Below, piece after piece: positions 36,949 to 49,603 of a DNA stretch of 64,000 nt. Position numbers and translations under genes: made by a program. Positions within the stretch are counted from its first letter, which is position 1. Each line of letters begins with the position of its first letter. Source of the DNA: Rhinopomastus cyanomelas (Eukaryota > Chordata > Aves > Bucerotiformes > Rhinopomastidae); the NCBI GenBank assembly GCA_013400115.1, contig VXBP01002533.1, positions 186,001 through 250,000 of the forward strand. Reading direction: 5' to 3'. Below the pieces are notes generated by a model. That model did no database searches and was not told the DNA's origin. It worked only from the letters and a program-made list of their open reading frames with translations.

Positions 36949-38838
36949 ATATTTGAGTGCTGAAGCTTCTGTGAGCTTCCCCCCACCCAGTGTTCTTGTG
37001 CTTTCTTCCTTACGCAAGTGGGATAGCATCTCGCAAACTGGGTTCTACTTTTCTACAATAACTTTTCAACTCCCACAGGTTTTATCATTTATTTTGTGAA
37101 AGAAAACACATTTCTAAGAATTCTTTTTCTTTGAAAGGGGAGCTTATCTCCAACATCTAGATTGGTGAAAGCATTTAAAGAACCTTGTAGTTCTTGTCAA
37201 GCTCAATTTTCATCTAAGCATATTCTTCTTGTTCCCCTGTTCTTTCACCTAGTCTAATGCATAAATAACATCCTATTGTAATTCTGTTTATCTGACTTCT
37301 GTTTACCTCCTGCTGCATGTGGAAATCTTAGAAAAAGCCTATGGAGTGGAATATGGTTTTATCTCAATACCATATTTAGTAGAATAAACAGTGGGAGTTG
37401 GGAAGAGATCAGCAACTAGTAGAAGCTTTAAAAGGGAGGAAGAGTCAAATGTGTCACTTAAATGGAGCATTTACTCTCCAGTGTTTTAATGAGGAGGCCC
37501 TTTATGTGCATTACTTTAATTTATTGGGACCAAAAGGCTTTAATGCTGAAGTCAGATGGCTCGACCTCCAAGCAAGTAACATAAAAGTATTTACAAAATC
37601 ATCAAGGTCGAATCGCTCAGGATCATTGTGGGCAAAATCTTAAGTACAATGTAAGAGGGAGCTTACACTAACAAATGGAATGAGGAGGGAACAGGTTGTG
37701 AGAGAAGAAGGATGCCATGACCATGATAAGAAATAAAGGGTTTTTATCCATTGTACTTGGTGACTGTGAGAGAAAATGTTTACATGTGGTATTGTTTTGC
37801 AAGCTTTGCTGCTACTACAAGCTCTTATGATGAACAGCCCCTCTATAACCTTTGTCTCTTACATTTCAATGGTTTGCTCCACAGGCAGTGTTGATATTTT
37901 AACTTCTCTCTTCTTACAGAGTGCCCGAGGTTTTATGTTATGAAAAAATGTGGAAGCTAATGTGTACCAAAGAGTTTCCTCAGTAACAGTGCTTACCCAG
38001 ACTGCAGAGCACCAAAACTCTCCCAGAACTCACCAGCGCCCAAAAAAAAATCTCCTCAACTGATCAGAAACCTAATAACCTACTATGGCTTCATCCAACC
38101 TCCTATCTAAAAAAAAATCAAGGCCTTTAAAATGACATTTTTCAGTCTGGGTGAGGTGAACTGCTTCCTGGAGGTATCAAGCTTACCCCTTTTTCTCTAG
38201 TGGCAGCCTACAGGTGAGAAAATGCTGATTAGAGCTCTTCACTGTGTACAATTCCCTTGGTTGAATAGGGACATTTGAGTGTCTCAGAGGCAGAAGAAAT
38301 GTTCAGGATCATTTCAGAAATGTTTTGTCTTCCAGAAATAGCCGGGTACCAGCAACAGTCATACCAGTTTGCATCCCAGCAATTCAGAGGTTGCATGGAC
38401 AACTGATCACCACTATAGTATTTCTGTAGTGTGTGCTCTGTGGCAAATGATCCTGTCAGAATGACACGTGCCCTTTTTTTTCCTCATCCATCTCTCTTTC
38501 TTCTCATCCTCTGTGCATTGTGTACCTGTTGTGCAGCTTGCAGAAATGACTGCCCAGTCTGCTGTGCACCCCACTCAGGAAGCAAGGAAGTGCTCACTTT
38601 CCTCTGTAGCACCACCCTGGATGAGAACCCAAGCTGTTATAGATATCCCAGATTGCTGAGGTAGAGCAAAGCGTATGTGGTCACTGAAAAATTACTCCCT
38701 GGATGCTAAGAGGCTGATTGCTCTGTCCCGTATGGTAACTGTTTGCTCTTGATTTGTTGTTTTACATCATTTGAAATGAAAGTAATTTAGATTTTGTAAT
38801 ACATCTTAGAGAGGGACTTGGGGGGAGAGAGAGAGAGA
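36949..38838. other. unique sequence with GA-rich end
   Basis: A plus-strand acceptor-like AACTTCTCTCTTCTTACAG ends at about 37920, but the frames behind it close quickly. A (GA)n run at about 38824-38838 abuts the next CR1. Two overlapping plus frames of 77 and 63 codons (38431-38664) are not recognised. Confidence 0.5.
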
Positions 38839-38938
38839 GGAAATGACCTCGAAGCTGTGCCTGAGGAAGCTAGGCATTAGGAAAAGCTTAATTGAAAGGG
38901 TCAGCAGGCCTTCGAAAAGGCTGCCCAGGGAGGGGTGT
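38839..38938 (+). mobile_element. CR1 fragment, older subfamily, lacking its 3' end
   Basis: The sense strand shows GGAAATGACCTCGAAGCTGTG, 'ctaggcattaggaaaagctta', GGGTCAGCAGGCCTTCGAAA and GGCTGCCCAGGGAGG. This is the part of an older CR1 that encodes the reverse transcriptase C-terminus. The 3' terminus with octamers is absent, so the copy is truncated at both ends. It parallels the copy at 17651-17912. Confidence 0.8.
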
Positions 38939-41900
38939 GTAAAAGTTCCTTCTGGGTGTATAGGGGCTAAAGAAGTTGGCCGTCAGAGTTCATGTTGTGC
39001 CAGCTCACATTTTAAAATTTGCCCTCTCTCCTTCTCTCTCGTAAGGACTGAGGGAACCTGTGACAGTGAAACACATGTCGAAGCACACCAAACCTACCAT
39101 GGTATTTGATGGAATATTAAGAGATGCATAATTTGCAAAGCCAGTAATGGAAAATGTAAAACCTCCCTCTAAAAATGCACAACAAGCACTCTTAATAATT
39201 TGTGGTCCTAAAAAAATCCAACAAACCAGCAAGAAAACAGTTCAGCTGGATATGCTTGAATTTAGGATTTGGGTTTTTAATATTACAAGAAAAAAAATAG
39301 GTATGTATACTATCACCAAAAAATCAAACATTCAGGAGGTTTGGGATCCTTTAGTCTTGAGGAAGACTTTCTTTAGTCTTCTAAAGACTAAGACAAGGTG
39401 TCTGGAAAAAATGCTGGCAACTAGCAGTGCTGAGAATGACTTTACAGAGGTTACTGGATGGAAAGTGTAGACAACTTTCTGTAAGCTGGAAGAAGAAATT
39501 TGAGCCAGGCTCCCTGCAAACTAAATACTATGGCTGTGTAAATCTAAAGTATAATGAGAGGCAGACTAAGCTGCAATAGTTTCCTTGAGCTCTTTCTTAC
39601 TGTTGCATGGCTTAATATTGTCCAGAATGTTATTCAGGATATATCCACAAGAGAGCACGGGAAATAATAGTCAATGGGAAAAGTGGCAAGATAAACTGCA
39701 TGAGACAGAAAATTGCTCTAAAATGTTCCTCAGAAGATGATTTTTAATATCAAAAGGCATTTTCAATCTATATTTTAATTCGTTTTTCTTCTATATCTCA
39801 GGCAATTGGGATGAGGGTTTTAAGGCTCGCACATCTGTTTTAAAAATCATCCAAATATTGTTTGGAGGAAAATGCTCTCAGGTGCAGAGGGTCATCACAA
39901 GGTCTTTCCATCATTCATGACGACATCCACCCTTCCTGCGTTTTAAGTGGTGCAGGAAAAGACAGGTGCAAAGAATTTAATCTAGGAAAATGATAGCAAA
40001 GCATCTGCTCAGGCTTTGAAACACATTACAGCATATTGGATCCTTGTTTCTGAATGTACTTGGTCTGCATATTGTTCCAAAGTAATTACTGTGGTTGTAG
40101 GAGGTGACATCAGTGATGCTTTGCTGGATAACGCTGCGCTCCACACCAGCCGAGAACATCACCTATAGCACTTTAGAATTCCTGTCCGTACTTAGTTGTG
40201 AGTGGTTTTTGTCTACACTGTTCCAAATCAGATCACACACAACACCAACATTAATTAATCTTAAATTAAGAGCCAAGCAATGGTTCCATATATTAGTATT
40301 TTGTGAGACAAGAGACATCAGGTTTAATTAAAAGAAGGAATGGCAAACAGGTGTGAACTTTAGTTATTGATGAAATCCTCTCTGAAAAGAAATTCCATTA
40401 TAAGCTCTTTAGCAGCACTGTCTTACTCGGTTACTGTGACTCAGGTTTTTGTCACATACCCACCCATAAGCAGATGTGTCCTGCATTTAGATGGAAGAAG
40501 GGCTTGGTACACAGCCAGCAGATTAAAATGCCTCCTGGTGAATCAGTTGTCAGCATAGGACCAAATCCAGGGTGTCACTTAACTGCCCTGGACAAAACGG
40601 CAGCTCTCCTTCAGAACATCAGGTCAGTGCAAAGTGCCATCAGCATTTCTGATAGGCTGTCATGGGCAAGGACGTGGTCTCCAAGGGTGTGGGCAGCTCG
40701 GAGTGCAGCCTTTCACATTTTGTGACCATTTTGGTGTGGGTACGCCTCTCTTTCAGTGCTGGGTTGTTTTCAGGCACATGAATTTCCTCGATTTGAAGAA
40801 GGCAACTGCTTATTGAGTGCTTCCAATTTTCAAGGGAATAAGGAAGCATGTGCTTAGATCCCCAGCAAAAGGAATTGTTTCAGCTTTACCCCAAAACTGA
40901 CAGCAGGGAAAAGCTGAGAGGCAGGGTTGTCCTATGGTAAAGCTCTTCTTTCATAAGCTACCAATCCAATTTACTGCCTGTGCTCTCCAAAACTCTTAGA
41001 GCTTATGAAATCTCTCTGGAACTTCAGTAAAATTGTAAAACTGTAATTTCTCCTTCTGTATTTAAATTTCCTTCTGCTTGTTCACGTCAGTGTGATTCAC
41101 TGGAAAACCAGGAAAGGGCCATTTAGAATCTCCTGGAACATCCCTTACAAGAGACTGTCTATGGAGTGATAGGCAGCGCGTGCTGAATGCGGTGTCAGAA
41201 AGCACAGGCAGGCCCTTAAAGGACATCATTAATATTCCTTGCAATTAGTGGAAACTGTGTGTACATTCCAAATGAATTATATGAAAATCTTCAACATAAT
41301 ACCAATGCATAAGAAATGAGACTTAAAAAACTAGGAAAGTCTCAACATATGGCTTTCCAGATGAATGAGTTCTTTTTCTTTTTATTCCCTTCTCTCCTTC
41401 AAACTGCAGAACTGGTGGATGGGTGATAGCTAGCATTTACACCCAGCATCTGATACAAACAAGAATTGAGAATGTAGTTGGGTTTGTGGGGGGGAGGAAA
41501 GACTGATCTGAAGTCTGAGAAGTGACCAAAAACCATGATAAACATAAATAATGATAAATAGAATGCGCCGAGGTGGAGAAAGCCTAGCAAGGTGCAAGCA
41601 GGATTGATGGGTGATAGAAGATCTTTATAATATTTGTGAAGTCGTTAGGAGTCAGGTCTATTAGTGAAATTCAAGGACTGGAAGAAATTTAAAAACCTCA
41701 GAGGCGAAGGAGAAATAGATGGAAAGGATGGTGTTCTCTAACTGTATAAACAAAAAGAGAAAAATTAAATTTGGCATCGTGTGTAACACTGCTTGGCAGC
41801 TATGGTGCAAGGGTGTTCGTCTGATGAAGGAGAAAAGCCTGACAAGTAGTAATGGTGCAAGAAACTCGTGGGATTAACTGTGGACAGCAAAGTATTCATC

Positions 41901-42103
41901 AATTTGCAACGTGTAATAGCTGCCAGGAGCAGGGCAATGCAGTTTTAGGCTGCGTGCACAGAACTTCATATGACGGAGGAGGCGAGTGACACTGTACCAG
42001 TTAGACCAGTGCATGGTGGGTTGGGGACTTTTTTTCTGGTGGGGCTAGATATTATCAAAAAAGATACTGCTGATCAAGAAAGAGTTTTAAAGCAAAGTAA
42101 CAG
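38939..42103. other. unique sequence, nothing recognised
   Basis: A 107-codon plus frame (39147-39470) and 83- and 60-codon overlapping frames (40474-40816) have no recognisable motif. No CR1 tail, RNA gene or tandem repeat was found in these 3.1 kb. Confidence 0.5.
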
Positions 42104-42418
42104 ATTCACAGAATCACAGAACATTAGGGACTGGAAGGGACCTTGAAAGATCATCTAGTCCACCCCCCTGCTGCAGTGGGATCGCCTAGATCAGGTCACA
42201 CAGGAACACATCAGGCGGGTTTTAAACACCTCCAGAGAAGGAGACTCCACAGCCTCCCTGGGTAGCCCATTCCAGTGCTCTGTCACCCTCATTGGAAAGA
42301 ACTCCTTTCTCAGATTGATGTGGAACCTCCCATGTTTCAGCTCACACCCATTGCCCCTTGTCCTACCATTAGATGCCACTGAGCAGAGCCTGGCTCCATC
42401 CTCCTGACACCCACCTTT
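42104..42418 (-). mobile_element. 5'-truncated CR1, young family
   Basis: Reading starts ATTCACAGAATCACAGAAC on the plus strand and continues to CCATCCTCCTGACACCCACC. The minus-strand frame retains EDGARLCSVASNGRTRGN, RFHINLRKEFF and VTEHWNGLPREAVESPSLE, the CR1 reverse transcriptase tail. It ends at a truncation near 42418. Confidence 0.94.
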
Positions 42419-42511
42419 CTCATAGTTATAAATTTCACTTATTATAAATGAGGTCAAAAAGGTGTGGTGGCTGGAGGGTTGGATGTCCTTGGGAAGAAGA
42501 AGATAGTTAAA

Positions 42512-42592
42512 CACAGAATCAGAATACATTGGAAAAGACCTTCAACATCACTGAGCCCAGCCATTAACGTGACTTGACCAAGCCACCACCCT
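42512..42592 (-). mobile_element. CR1 3'-end fragment, older subfamily
   Basis: ACACAGAATCAGAATACATTG, GGAAAAGACCTTCAACATCAC and CAGCCATTAACGTGACTTGACC match the terminus of the same older CR1 type as the copy at 33049. It lies about 90 bp from the young copy at 42104 and in the same orientation. Confidence 0.8.
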
Positions 42593-43705
42593 GAAAACTG
42601 CTGAGTTTCAAATGAAGGATCAAAGCAGTGTAAAGCACACTTGGTCTTTCCCTTGACTTCCCCTGCAAATCAGAACATTTTTTCTGTGAATTTGTTTCAG
42701 TTATGTTTTTGCAGAGTGTATGTGTGGGATGAACAAGAACACCACAAAAGGATGTTTCTGTTAGACTGATTGTGTCTCTCAGAACATAGAGTTTAGTTAA
42801 TCTGTAAATACAAACGATGATGGAACTACAAATATTTGATACTTAACAGCAGGACTTTATTCCAAATTACTTAATTGTAGGAAGCATAATTAAGAATAAT
42901 GATGTGAAATTGAGAGAAGGAAATTACAGTTGAATACCAGGACCCCATTCTCACAGGCCAAGCGGTTTGATATTAAAAAAGTGCTCCGCTCTCAGAATCT
43001 GATTAAATGAAATGAAGGAAATTTTTCCAGATGGATCAGTTCTGGACTGTCAACAAGTTAGCAGGTCTTACAACATTTCTTAGTTTATCTGTGATTATGG
43101 AATCTTGGCTGCTGCTTATAATTTATCAGCTTTTGTAGTGGATCTTCCTGGAGATCAGGCTTCCTTCTCTTCCTCCCATGCACCCACCCCTACATACTAC
43201 ATGCACTTCTATCACATACAACAAAGAGAGGTTTTCAAAGCAACGCAAACAACATAACTGTGTCTTATCCATTAGCTGTCATGAGGCACACACACTTAAA
43301 TTCTTATTTAGTTTGGCACACAGAGAGATCTCTTGATTTACTTTTACCCCCAAGTTTAAATTGAAAATCCTCCAGTTTATCAAAAGTATAAATACCAAAG
43401 GTACCAGCTGTCAGTACTACTTAGTAGAATTCTGTCACCAAACCAGATGCTTCGCTTTTATCAGCACTTCTGCTTTATTTTATTATATTTTCAAAAACAA
43501 TGACCAAGACTGACTGGTCACCTGTAGTTTACAGTTCTCTACAACAATTTTGAAAAAATTTAGGACCTGTTCACAGTTCTCTAAACTGGAAATTTACTAA
43601 TTTTCCTGGAGGAACACCAATATGTGCATTTGCTCCTATGTATTATGGGATGATCAGAGTCAGGCACACATGGTACTCCTCAACACAACTGTTTTGGGGA
43701 GCAAA
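42593..43705. other. unique AT-rich sequence
   Basis: No exon or repeat recognised between the CR1 clusters. Confidence 0.5.
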
Positions 43706-43766
43706 ATAGAATCATAGAATCAGTAGGGACTGTAAGGGATCTCAAAAGATCATCTAGTCCAATCCC
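43706..43766 (-). mobile_element. CR1 terminus, left arm of a head-to-head pair
   Basis: About 60 bp: ATAGAATCATAGAATCAGTAGG, then CTCAAAAGATCATCTAGTCC and AATCCC. It ends exactly at an ambiguous base (n at 43767), on the far side of which a CR1 in the opposite orientation begins. Positions 43741-43766 are the perfect reverse complement of 44020-44045 (26 bp). It is either an independent insertion or half of a foldback structure. Confidence 0.92.
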
Positions 43767-43769
43767 NCA

Positions 43770-44063
43770 CTGTCAGAAAGGTGGAGCCAGGCTCTGTTCA
43801 GTGGCATCTAGTAACAGGACAAGGGGCAATGGGTGTAACCTGGAACATTGCATAGATATGTTCCCCATAAATATGAGAAGGAACTTCTTCCCAGTGAAGG
43901 TGACAGAGCACTGGAAGGGGTTGCCCAAGGGGGTTGTGGAGTCTCCTTCTCTGGACATGCTTAAAACCCACCTGGATGTGTTCCTGTGCAACTTGGTCTA
44001 GTTGATACTGCTGTGGTGGGGGATTGGACTAGATGATCTTTTGAGGTCACTTCCAATCCTTAG
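43770..44063 (+). mobile_element. 5'-truncated CR1, right arm of a head-to-head pair
   Basis: The sense-strand copy starts CTGTCAGAAAGGTGGAGCC. Its frame (43801-44001) shows SNRTRGNGCNLEH, INMRRNFFPVKVTEHWKGLP and LDVFLCNLV, the reverse transcriptase tail. It runs to TTCCAATCCTTAG. The usual TTCTGTGATTCTGTG octamers are absent and are replaced by three perfect copies of a 10-bp unit. Confidence 0.94.
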
Positions 44064-44093
44064 ACAAGGCAACACAAGGCAACACAAGGCAAC
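44064..44093 (+). repeat. three perfect copies of ACAAGGCAAC
   Basis: The 10-bp unit ACAAGGCAAC is repeated exactly three times directly at the 3' end of the CR1 at 43770-44063, where the CR1 octamer tail would be expected. Confidence 0.95.
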
Positions 44094-46070
44094 TTCAATT
44101 AAGAACAATATTTTGTTGTCGTCAATATTCAAAATTTAAATGTATTTGCTTCTCAGAGCATGCCTATTTAGTTTTTTGTAAGATGGTGACTGTTACTCGG
44201 CTTAGGGAGAAAAAGGGAAAAATGAAAAGGAGTATTTAAATATTTCCGATTCTAAAAATCCCCATTAAAATTATATGGCTCCCTAAAGAGATTGGATTTT
44301 TTTTCAGATTTAGAAAGTCAGTCTCTGAAAACGATGGGACAGGTATTTTATTTCTGCTTGGGAAGTAAATCTCAGTGCTTCTGCTCCTAGTCAATGCCTC
44401 TGATACCTCTGTAGCATAGGAGGCAACGTTATGAAGACGTTATTCTTCTTCATATGTACACTGCATAAAATAGTCAACATGTACTGTAGTTTGTGTGTGT
44501 GTGTGTGTAAATCATGCACACATCTTACACTTCTTTGTGCTATCTCGTATCTGTGGCAGAGATCACTGTGGTTGATCACTTTTTGGATGTTAAGCTATTA
44601 AATGTTCCTACCATATTTAAATCATTAACATGACTTTTGTGGTCAACTACCCACTAGCCTTGTGAAGTAGTTCCCATTTTGCAATGGCTCAGGTAAAAGG
44701 AGTTAGCAGCATGGTGTCAAGAATAAACTTTAAAAGGGCTCTCTAAAAGTAATGCTTGGAAGGTATTCATTTGACCTTCAGTGACAGAGCTTATGCCTTG
44801 CAAATTGATTAATATAGATACAATATCAAATCATTTTTCATACAATTTTTTAATGTTTGTTAAATGCTGGAGCAGTATGTAAACAGAGTATTTGGCATTT
44901 TTATTAGGCTGTGGAACTCAGTCATTTCCTTTGCAACAACATCTCATAAACTATTTTGACAGTCTAATAAACTATAAAAAGCTGTGGTAAAAACTGGCTC
45001 TGAATGTTATAACCGTACAAAATGGAAAGAGCAAGAGAAAACATCTATCACTGAGATTATTATCACTGTTACCATGGCAACCTGGTTGCAATGGCAATAT
45101 CTCCATGGTTCTGCTGTTTGTTATCATCTTTCTTGATTTTACATCATTGAAATTGTAGTAATTACACTCTGCCTGATGAAAAATGCATGCTGTCATGGCA
45201 ACTAAGTCAAATATTCTTAATCATTTCACCTCTTCAATCTAAAATGTAATTGTTTGTCAGTAAAATAGGTTACACAGAAGGCTCCTATGGACGTATGATT
45301 GCCTTGAGTGTTTTGCAAAAACGGTGCTTTTAGACTCAAGACCCTAAGCTAAACTAATAGTCCACGATGGTAAACAATGACTCATTAGAGAAAGTAATCA
45401 GATCCTATTAATTGTAGAGTAACTGTTCTTATGCGATACAATAACGAAATATAAGGCATATTACTGGAAATCAAATGTACCAGGGAACACTGACAACATT
45501 GCCGGAATCTTGAGGTAAATTGTGTGTGATTCAGGTTCGGTATTCATTTCGTTCGAGCCCGCTTGCCACTCACATCTCAAGAGTATCACCTGAAATTTAA
45601 AATACTGGTTTTTTGCTACCTTCATTGATTGCTCCCTCACCTCCACACATGCTTTTTTTTTAAAAATAAATTCAGGGCTGAAGATCTAAGACGCTGAAGA
45701 CAATCTAAGGGAAAATAGTAATAAGCACATCAAAATTTTGAGCATCACATTAAAATTCAAATCTCTCGCGTTTCCCTCTGGTAATGTACTGTGTATCTTT
45801 TCAAACTGAGTGTAAACCACATTTTCAAAGGGATCTCTGTCCGGCCTGATAATTGAGTTCTGCAATGCACTGGGAACCAATTTCAAGTACAAATGATCAT
45901 ATTCCTAGGTCTTGTTTTCCAGAACCCACAGAAGGCTGCTTCCTTTTCAGATTGTTGTTTAAGCTGCAGTTAATTGTTACTTCAGTAAGCTGTTGTGATT
46001 ACTTGAGGCTCAGACATCCTAAGGATTTTTTTTTAATTCAGCCTGTTTTTCTGACTATATTTGATAAACT
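44094..46070. other. unique sequence with a TG microsatellite
   Basis: A (TG)n tract lies at 44491-44508. A T-rich run occurs at about 45653-45662. No coding or RNA feature recognised. Confidence 0.5.
44491..44508. repeat. (TG)9 microsatellite
   Basis: Uninterrupted TG dinucleotides, about nine copies. Confidence 0.93.
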
Positions 46071-46342
46071 TCACAGAATCACACGGAATCACAGAACATT
46101 GAGGACTGGAAGGCAACTCGAAAGATCATCTAGTCCAATCCCCCTGCCAGAGCAGGATCACCTGGACCAAGTCACACAGGAACACATCCAGATGGGTTTT
46201 AAACATCTTCAGATGTCATCACTGGATGACACTGAAAAGAGCCTGGCTCCATCCTCCTGACACCCACCCTTCACATATTTATAAACATTAATGAGGTCAC
46301 CCCTCACTCTCCGTTTCTCCAAGCTGAAGAGACCCAGCTCTA
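46071..46342 (-). mobile_element. CR1, young family, with internal deletion
   Basis: The plus strand opens with TCACAGAATCACACGGAATC and reaches CCAAGCTGAAGAGACCCAGC. Between TTAAACATCTTCAGATG and TCATCACTGGATGACACTG about 150 bp found in sibling copies (the HWNxLP-coding section) are missing. The remaining frame cannot encode the reverse transcriptase tail. Confidence 0.93.
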
Positions 46343-46722
46343 TCTCCTTGCCATGAAGTGAACTCGACCAACATTATCACCTGTGTTTGTGTAAGTGCTC
46401 TGGTTTGTGTTTTCTCAAGTATTTTACTAGTGTTCAGGCATGAGCAGATAGTTCTAGTTAACTTGATGCACAGTGTCAAAGTTTCTACTTTGAGCACAAC
46501 AGCTTGCTCTATTGAGGTTTTCTGTATGCTGAGATTTGTTGCCATCCATTGTTGCCATGGAAGAAAATGTCCTGAACCTTCTAATCAGTTAGATATTTGC
46601 TTTGGTTTTGTTTTTGTGATGGGAGTAATAGTGTGCACACAGGGGCCCAGCTCTGAGTTACTTTTAATTATCACTAAGTTCATCATTTAAGTATTTCACA
46701 AGTGTTATAAATATGTCAAGAG
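46343..46722. other. spacer between two inverted CR1 copies
   Basis: About 380 bp of unique sequence. A 110-codon plus frame (46358-46690) fills it but has no recognised motif. Confidence 0.45.
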
Positions 46723-46954
46723 TGGGTGTCAGAAGGATGGAACCAGGCTCTTCTCAGTGGCATCTAATGATAGGACAAGGGACAATGGGAACAGGCTGCC
46801 CAGGGGGGTTGTGGAGTCTCCTCTGGACAGGTTTAAAACTCATCTGGATGTGTTCCTGTGCGACTTGGTCTAGGTGATCTGACTGTGGCGAGGGGATTGG
46901 ACTGGATGATCTTTCGAGGTCCCTTCCAATCCCTGATGTTCTGTGATTCTGTGA
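46723..46954 (+). mobile_element. CR1, young family, with internal deletion
   Basis: The sense strand starts TGGGTGTCAGAAGGATGG and ends GTTCTGTGATTCTGTG. After GACAATGGGAACAGGCTGCCC the module carrying the RRNFF coding region is gone (about 90 bp), so the frame is broken. It lies in inverted orientation to the copy at 46071-46342, with 5' ends facing each other. Confidence 0.94.
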
Positions 46955-49579
46955 AACTGTTCAGAGCACTTATGTGAGAGAAGGAAGTATTGCTGGTAGG
47001 TAACTAGACACAAGAAAACAACAAGCCTTGTTAATGGCCACGTAAGAGGTGATGTGATCATAGTCAAACGTGGATTTTCACAGAGGTCTTACCCAAAAGA
47101 CCACTGTTGCTTGAAGGCCAAATCAGGAGCTGTTCACCCAAACAACGTTGTCACTGAAATGACTGAGACCTTCCTTCTTATGTGAATCCTCTTGCAACTC
47201 CGTGGTGACTCTACTGTGCATCAAGTTAAGGTTTAAGGAAACCACTGAATTGACATGCCCACTGGGAATGTGCTGAGCTACTGGCAATTACTGCCCAGCA
47301 GGGAGCACGATTTCTCCCACAAGATTATTCAAGTTGAGCCACAACTCAAGCTGGGTAGAAAATTTGTCCTTTTGTGAGAAGCATCCTGCTACTTTTAATT
47401 TAGCTGCTCCTTTCTCCAGAAGAAATTAAAAGCTACATATGTCCAATTTCCCCAAGAGGGAATCATGCTGTCAAGCCCCATTACCTTAGGGAAAAGAAAC
47501 CAAATAAAAACACCAATGGAAACTGGCCACAAAACAAAAGAGAAATCTATCCACTGCACAAATGACTGTCGCAATTTGAAATTGTCCACCAAATGCAAAT
47601 ATCAGGCTTAAAAGGAAAAAGCCACAGGCTGCTCAGTCGGTGAAACAGTGAAAATGGGTCGGATCCCAAAGAACTAAAATACTGCTCAGCATCTACTCTG
47701 GTTCAATTTTCTACCCTTATTGATCTTGCTGTCTTATGAGTCCTTGGGACAAAGCAAGAGGGAATATACATAGTGATCTTCAAGAGAAAATCTCATTTCT
47801 GGTGACTGTCCTCAGCTTTCTGTCCCACACTTGGGCAGGGTTCAATTTGTCCAATAGTAATTTCTCCGTTACCTTTCTCAGTGGATCTTCTTCATGTTTA
47901 TTGCCAACAGTAAGGTCCATGAAGTTACAGATGTTGCTTTTATATTTTTAGGAACCCTAGAGTCTTCCCATTTCTTAATGTCTTCTGGGGTTTTCAGGCT
48001 GGCATCTTTCAATTTACTTTAATGGGGTTTGCATCAGGCTATAGAACTCTGCCTTTGTTCTGAACTTTCTTTAATCAGATGTTCATTCAGGGTACTGTTG
48101 GCTGTGCCTCAGACCCCAATAGCTCTGGCTGCTGCTTTTTGCTCCCTTTCAACCACTTAACCCAGTAGCTGACCCTTCAGGTGGAGCTTTCGTAGACATT
48201 TGTTTGAATCTGCCACATTTTTCAGTAGTGACATTCACTACTGAATCATCCACACCAGAACCTGCATGTGGTCTCCTGCTCCCAACGATGCCTGTTGGTG
48301 GTCTGCAAACCTACCTAAACTCTCCTGCTTGTACACTTGCCTCTGCCTTGAGATCAGTTTTGACAACACAGACTGGAAACAGCAGCACAAGGAGTGCAAA
48401 TGTGATGATTTAATTTATGAATTCACAGTGGCCTGAGAAACCAAATAGCTGATGAGAGAGGAATACCTTAAGAATTTGACCTGCTTTGTGTGAGCCACTG
48501 GTGTAGTGAGAAGCCTAACTTCTGCTGCTGAATAATACAGCAAATTTCAGGTGACCGTGGAATCAGTGAGAATGGGAATTTAGCCAGAAGGAATACAATC
48601 AATTAGTTGATTAATTAATACTTCATATCTGTCTTCTCTTCCTTCCTCTAAGATTACATACAATTTGTACTAAACTTGTCATGCTCTTTAAGTACACAAA
48701 AAAGAAGAAGAACCTAGTAGTCACATTTTAAGCTTGATCTTGGCAAGATGTGGGACTTGGACAGAGGGTTAGTAGCAGTCCTGGCCCTGTGTTTGCTGAC
48801 CACGGCAACTAAAAGTTTGTTTGTAACTATCCAGTGGGACAAAACGGTATTTGTGAAATTTCAGGTGGTGAAGACAGTCCGTGTAGTTCTTGAGATTGGA
48901 AAATGTCTGAGAAGTTGAATGTGTTCAATGCAAACACACAGTTACTATTGATAGTGCAGCCAAGCTGCAGAGCTCCAGGTCCGTTCATTCGGTAGGTGCC
49001 TTTGCTGGCTCTGTGTCAGGACTCTTCTCAGGAGTGCTCAGGTATACTTTCTGTGCTCTAAACAGCATCTTCAGAGCAAATCTCTTAAGCAGTAAAATGT
49101 GTTGCTTTCTTGAAGGAAGAGGCAAAGAGGTAAGTATATTCTGCAATGAAAATGACTGATATAAAGCAGATGTAACCCAGGGCCTCATTTCCATCCCACA
49201 TTTCAGTGCATTTGAAAACCACCCAAACATTTTAAAAGAAATTAATGGGAAGATGTTAATTTCATAATATAAAGAGTTTTATCAGAATATGTGTTGTGAT
49301 TTCGTGAGATATTCTTTGATCAACAGAGCAATGTCACTAAGATAAGTAAATAAGTGCTGGATGAGGGTGTAGAGCATGAAACAAAAGTAGAGAAGAAACC
49401 GAGTGTGACTCTGTGTTCCTGGTATTTATGGAACCAGACAGGTTCAGTAAGGCAATCTCCTGCAATGCATTGATGGATGAATTTTTGCTGCCCCTACTTT
49501 TCTCCTGCAATTTCACTAAATTCTGCTATTGCTGTTTTCCTTCCTTGCTGGTCCATTTGTACTTTTCCTCAACAGCTAT

Positions 49580-49603
49580 AACACACACACACACACACAC
49601 ACA
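49580..49603. repeat. (AC)12 microsatellite
   Basis: About twelve uninterrupted AC dinucleotides. Confidence 0.95.
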
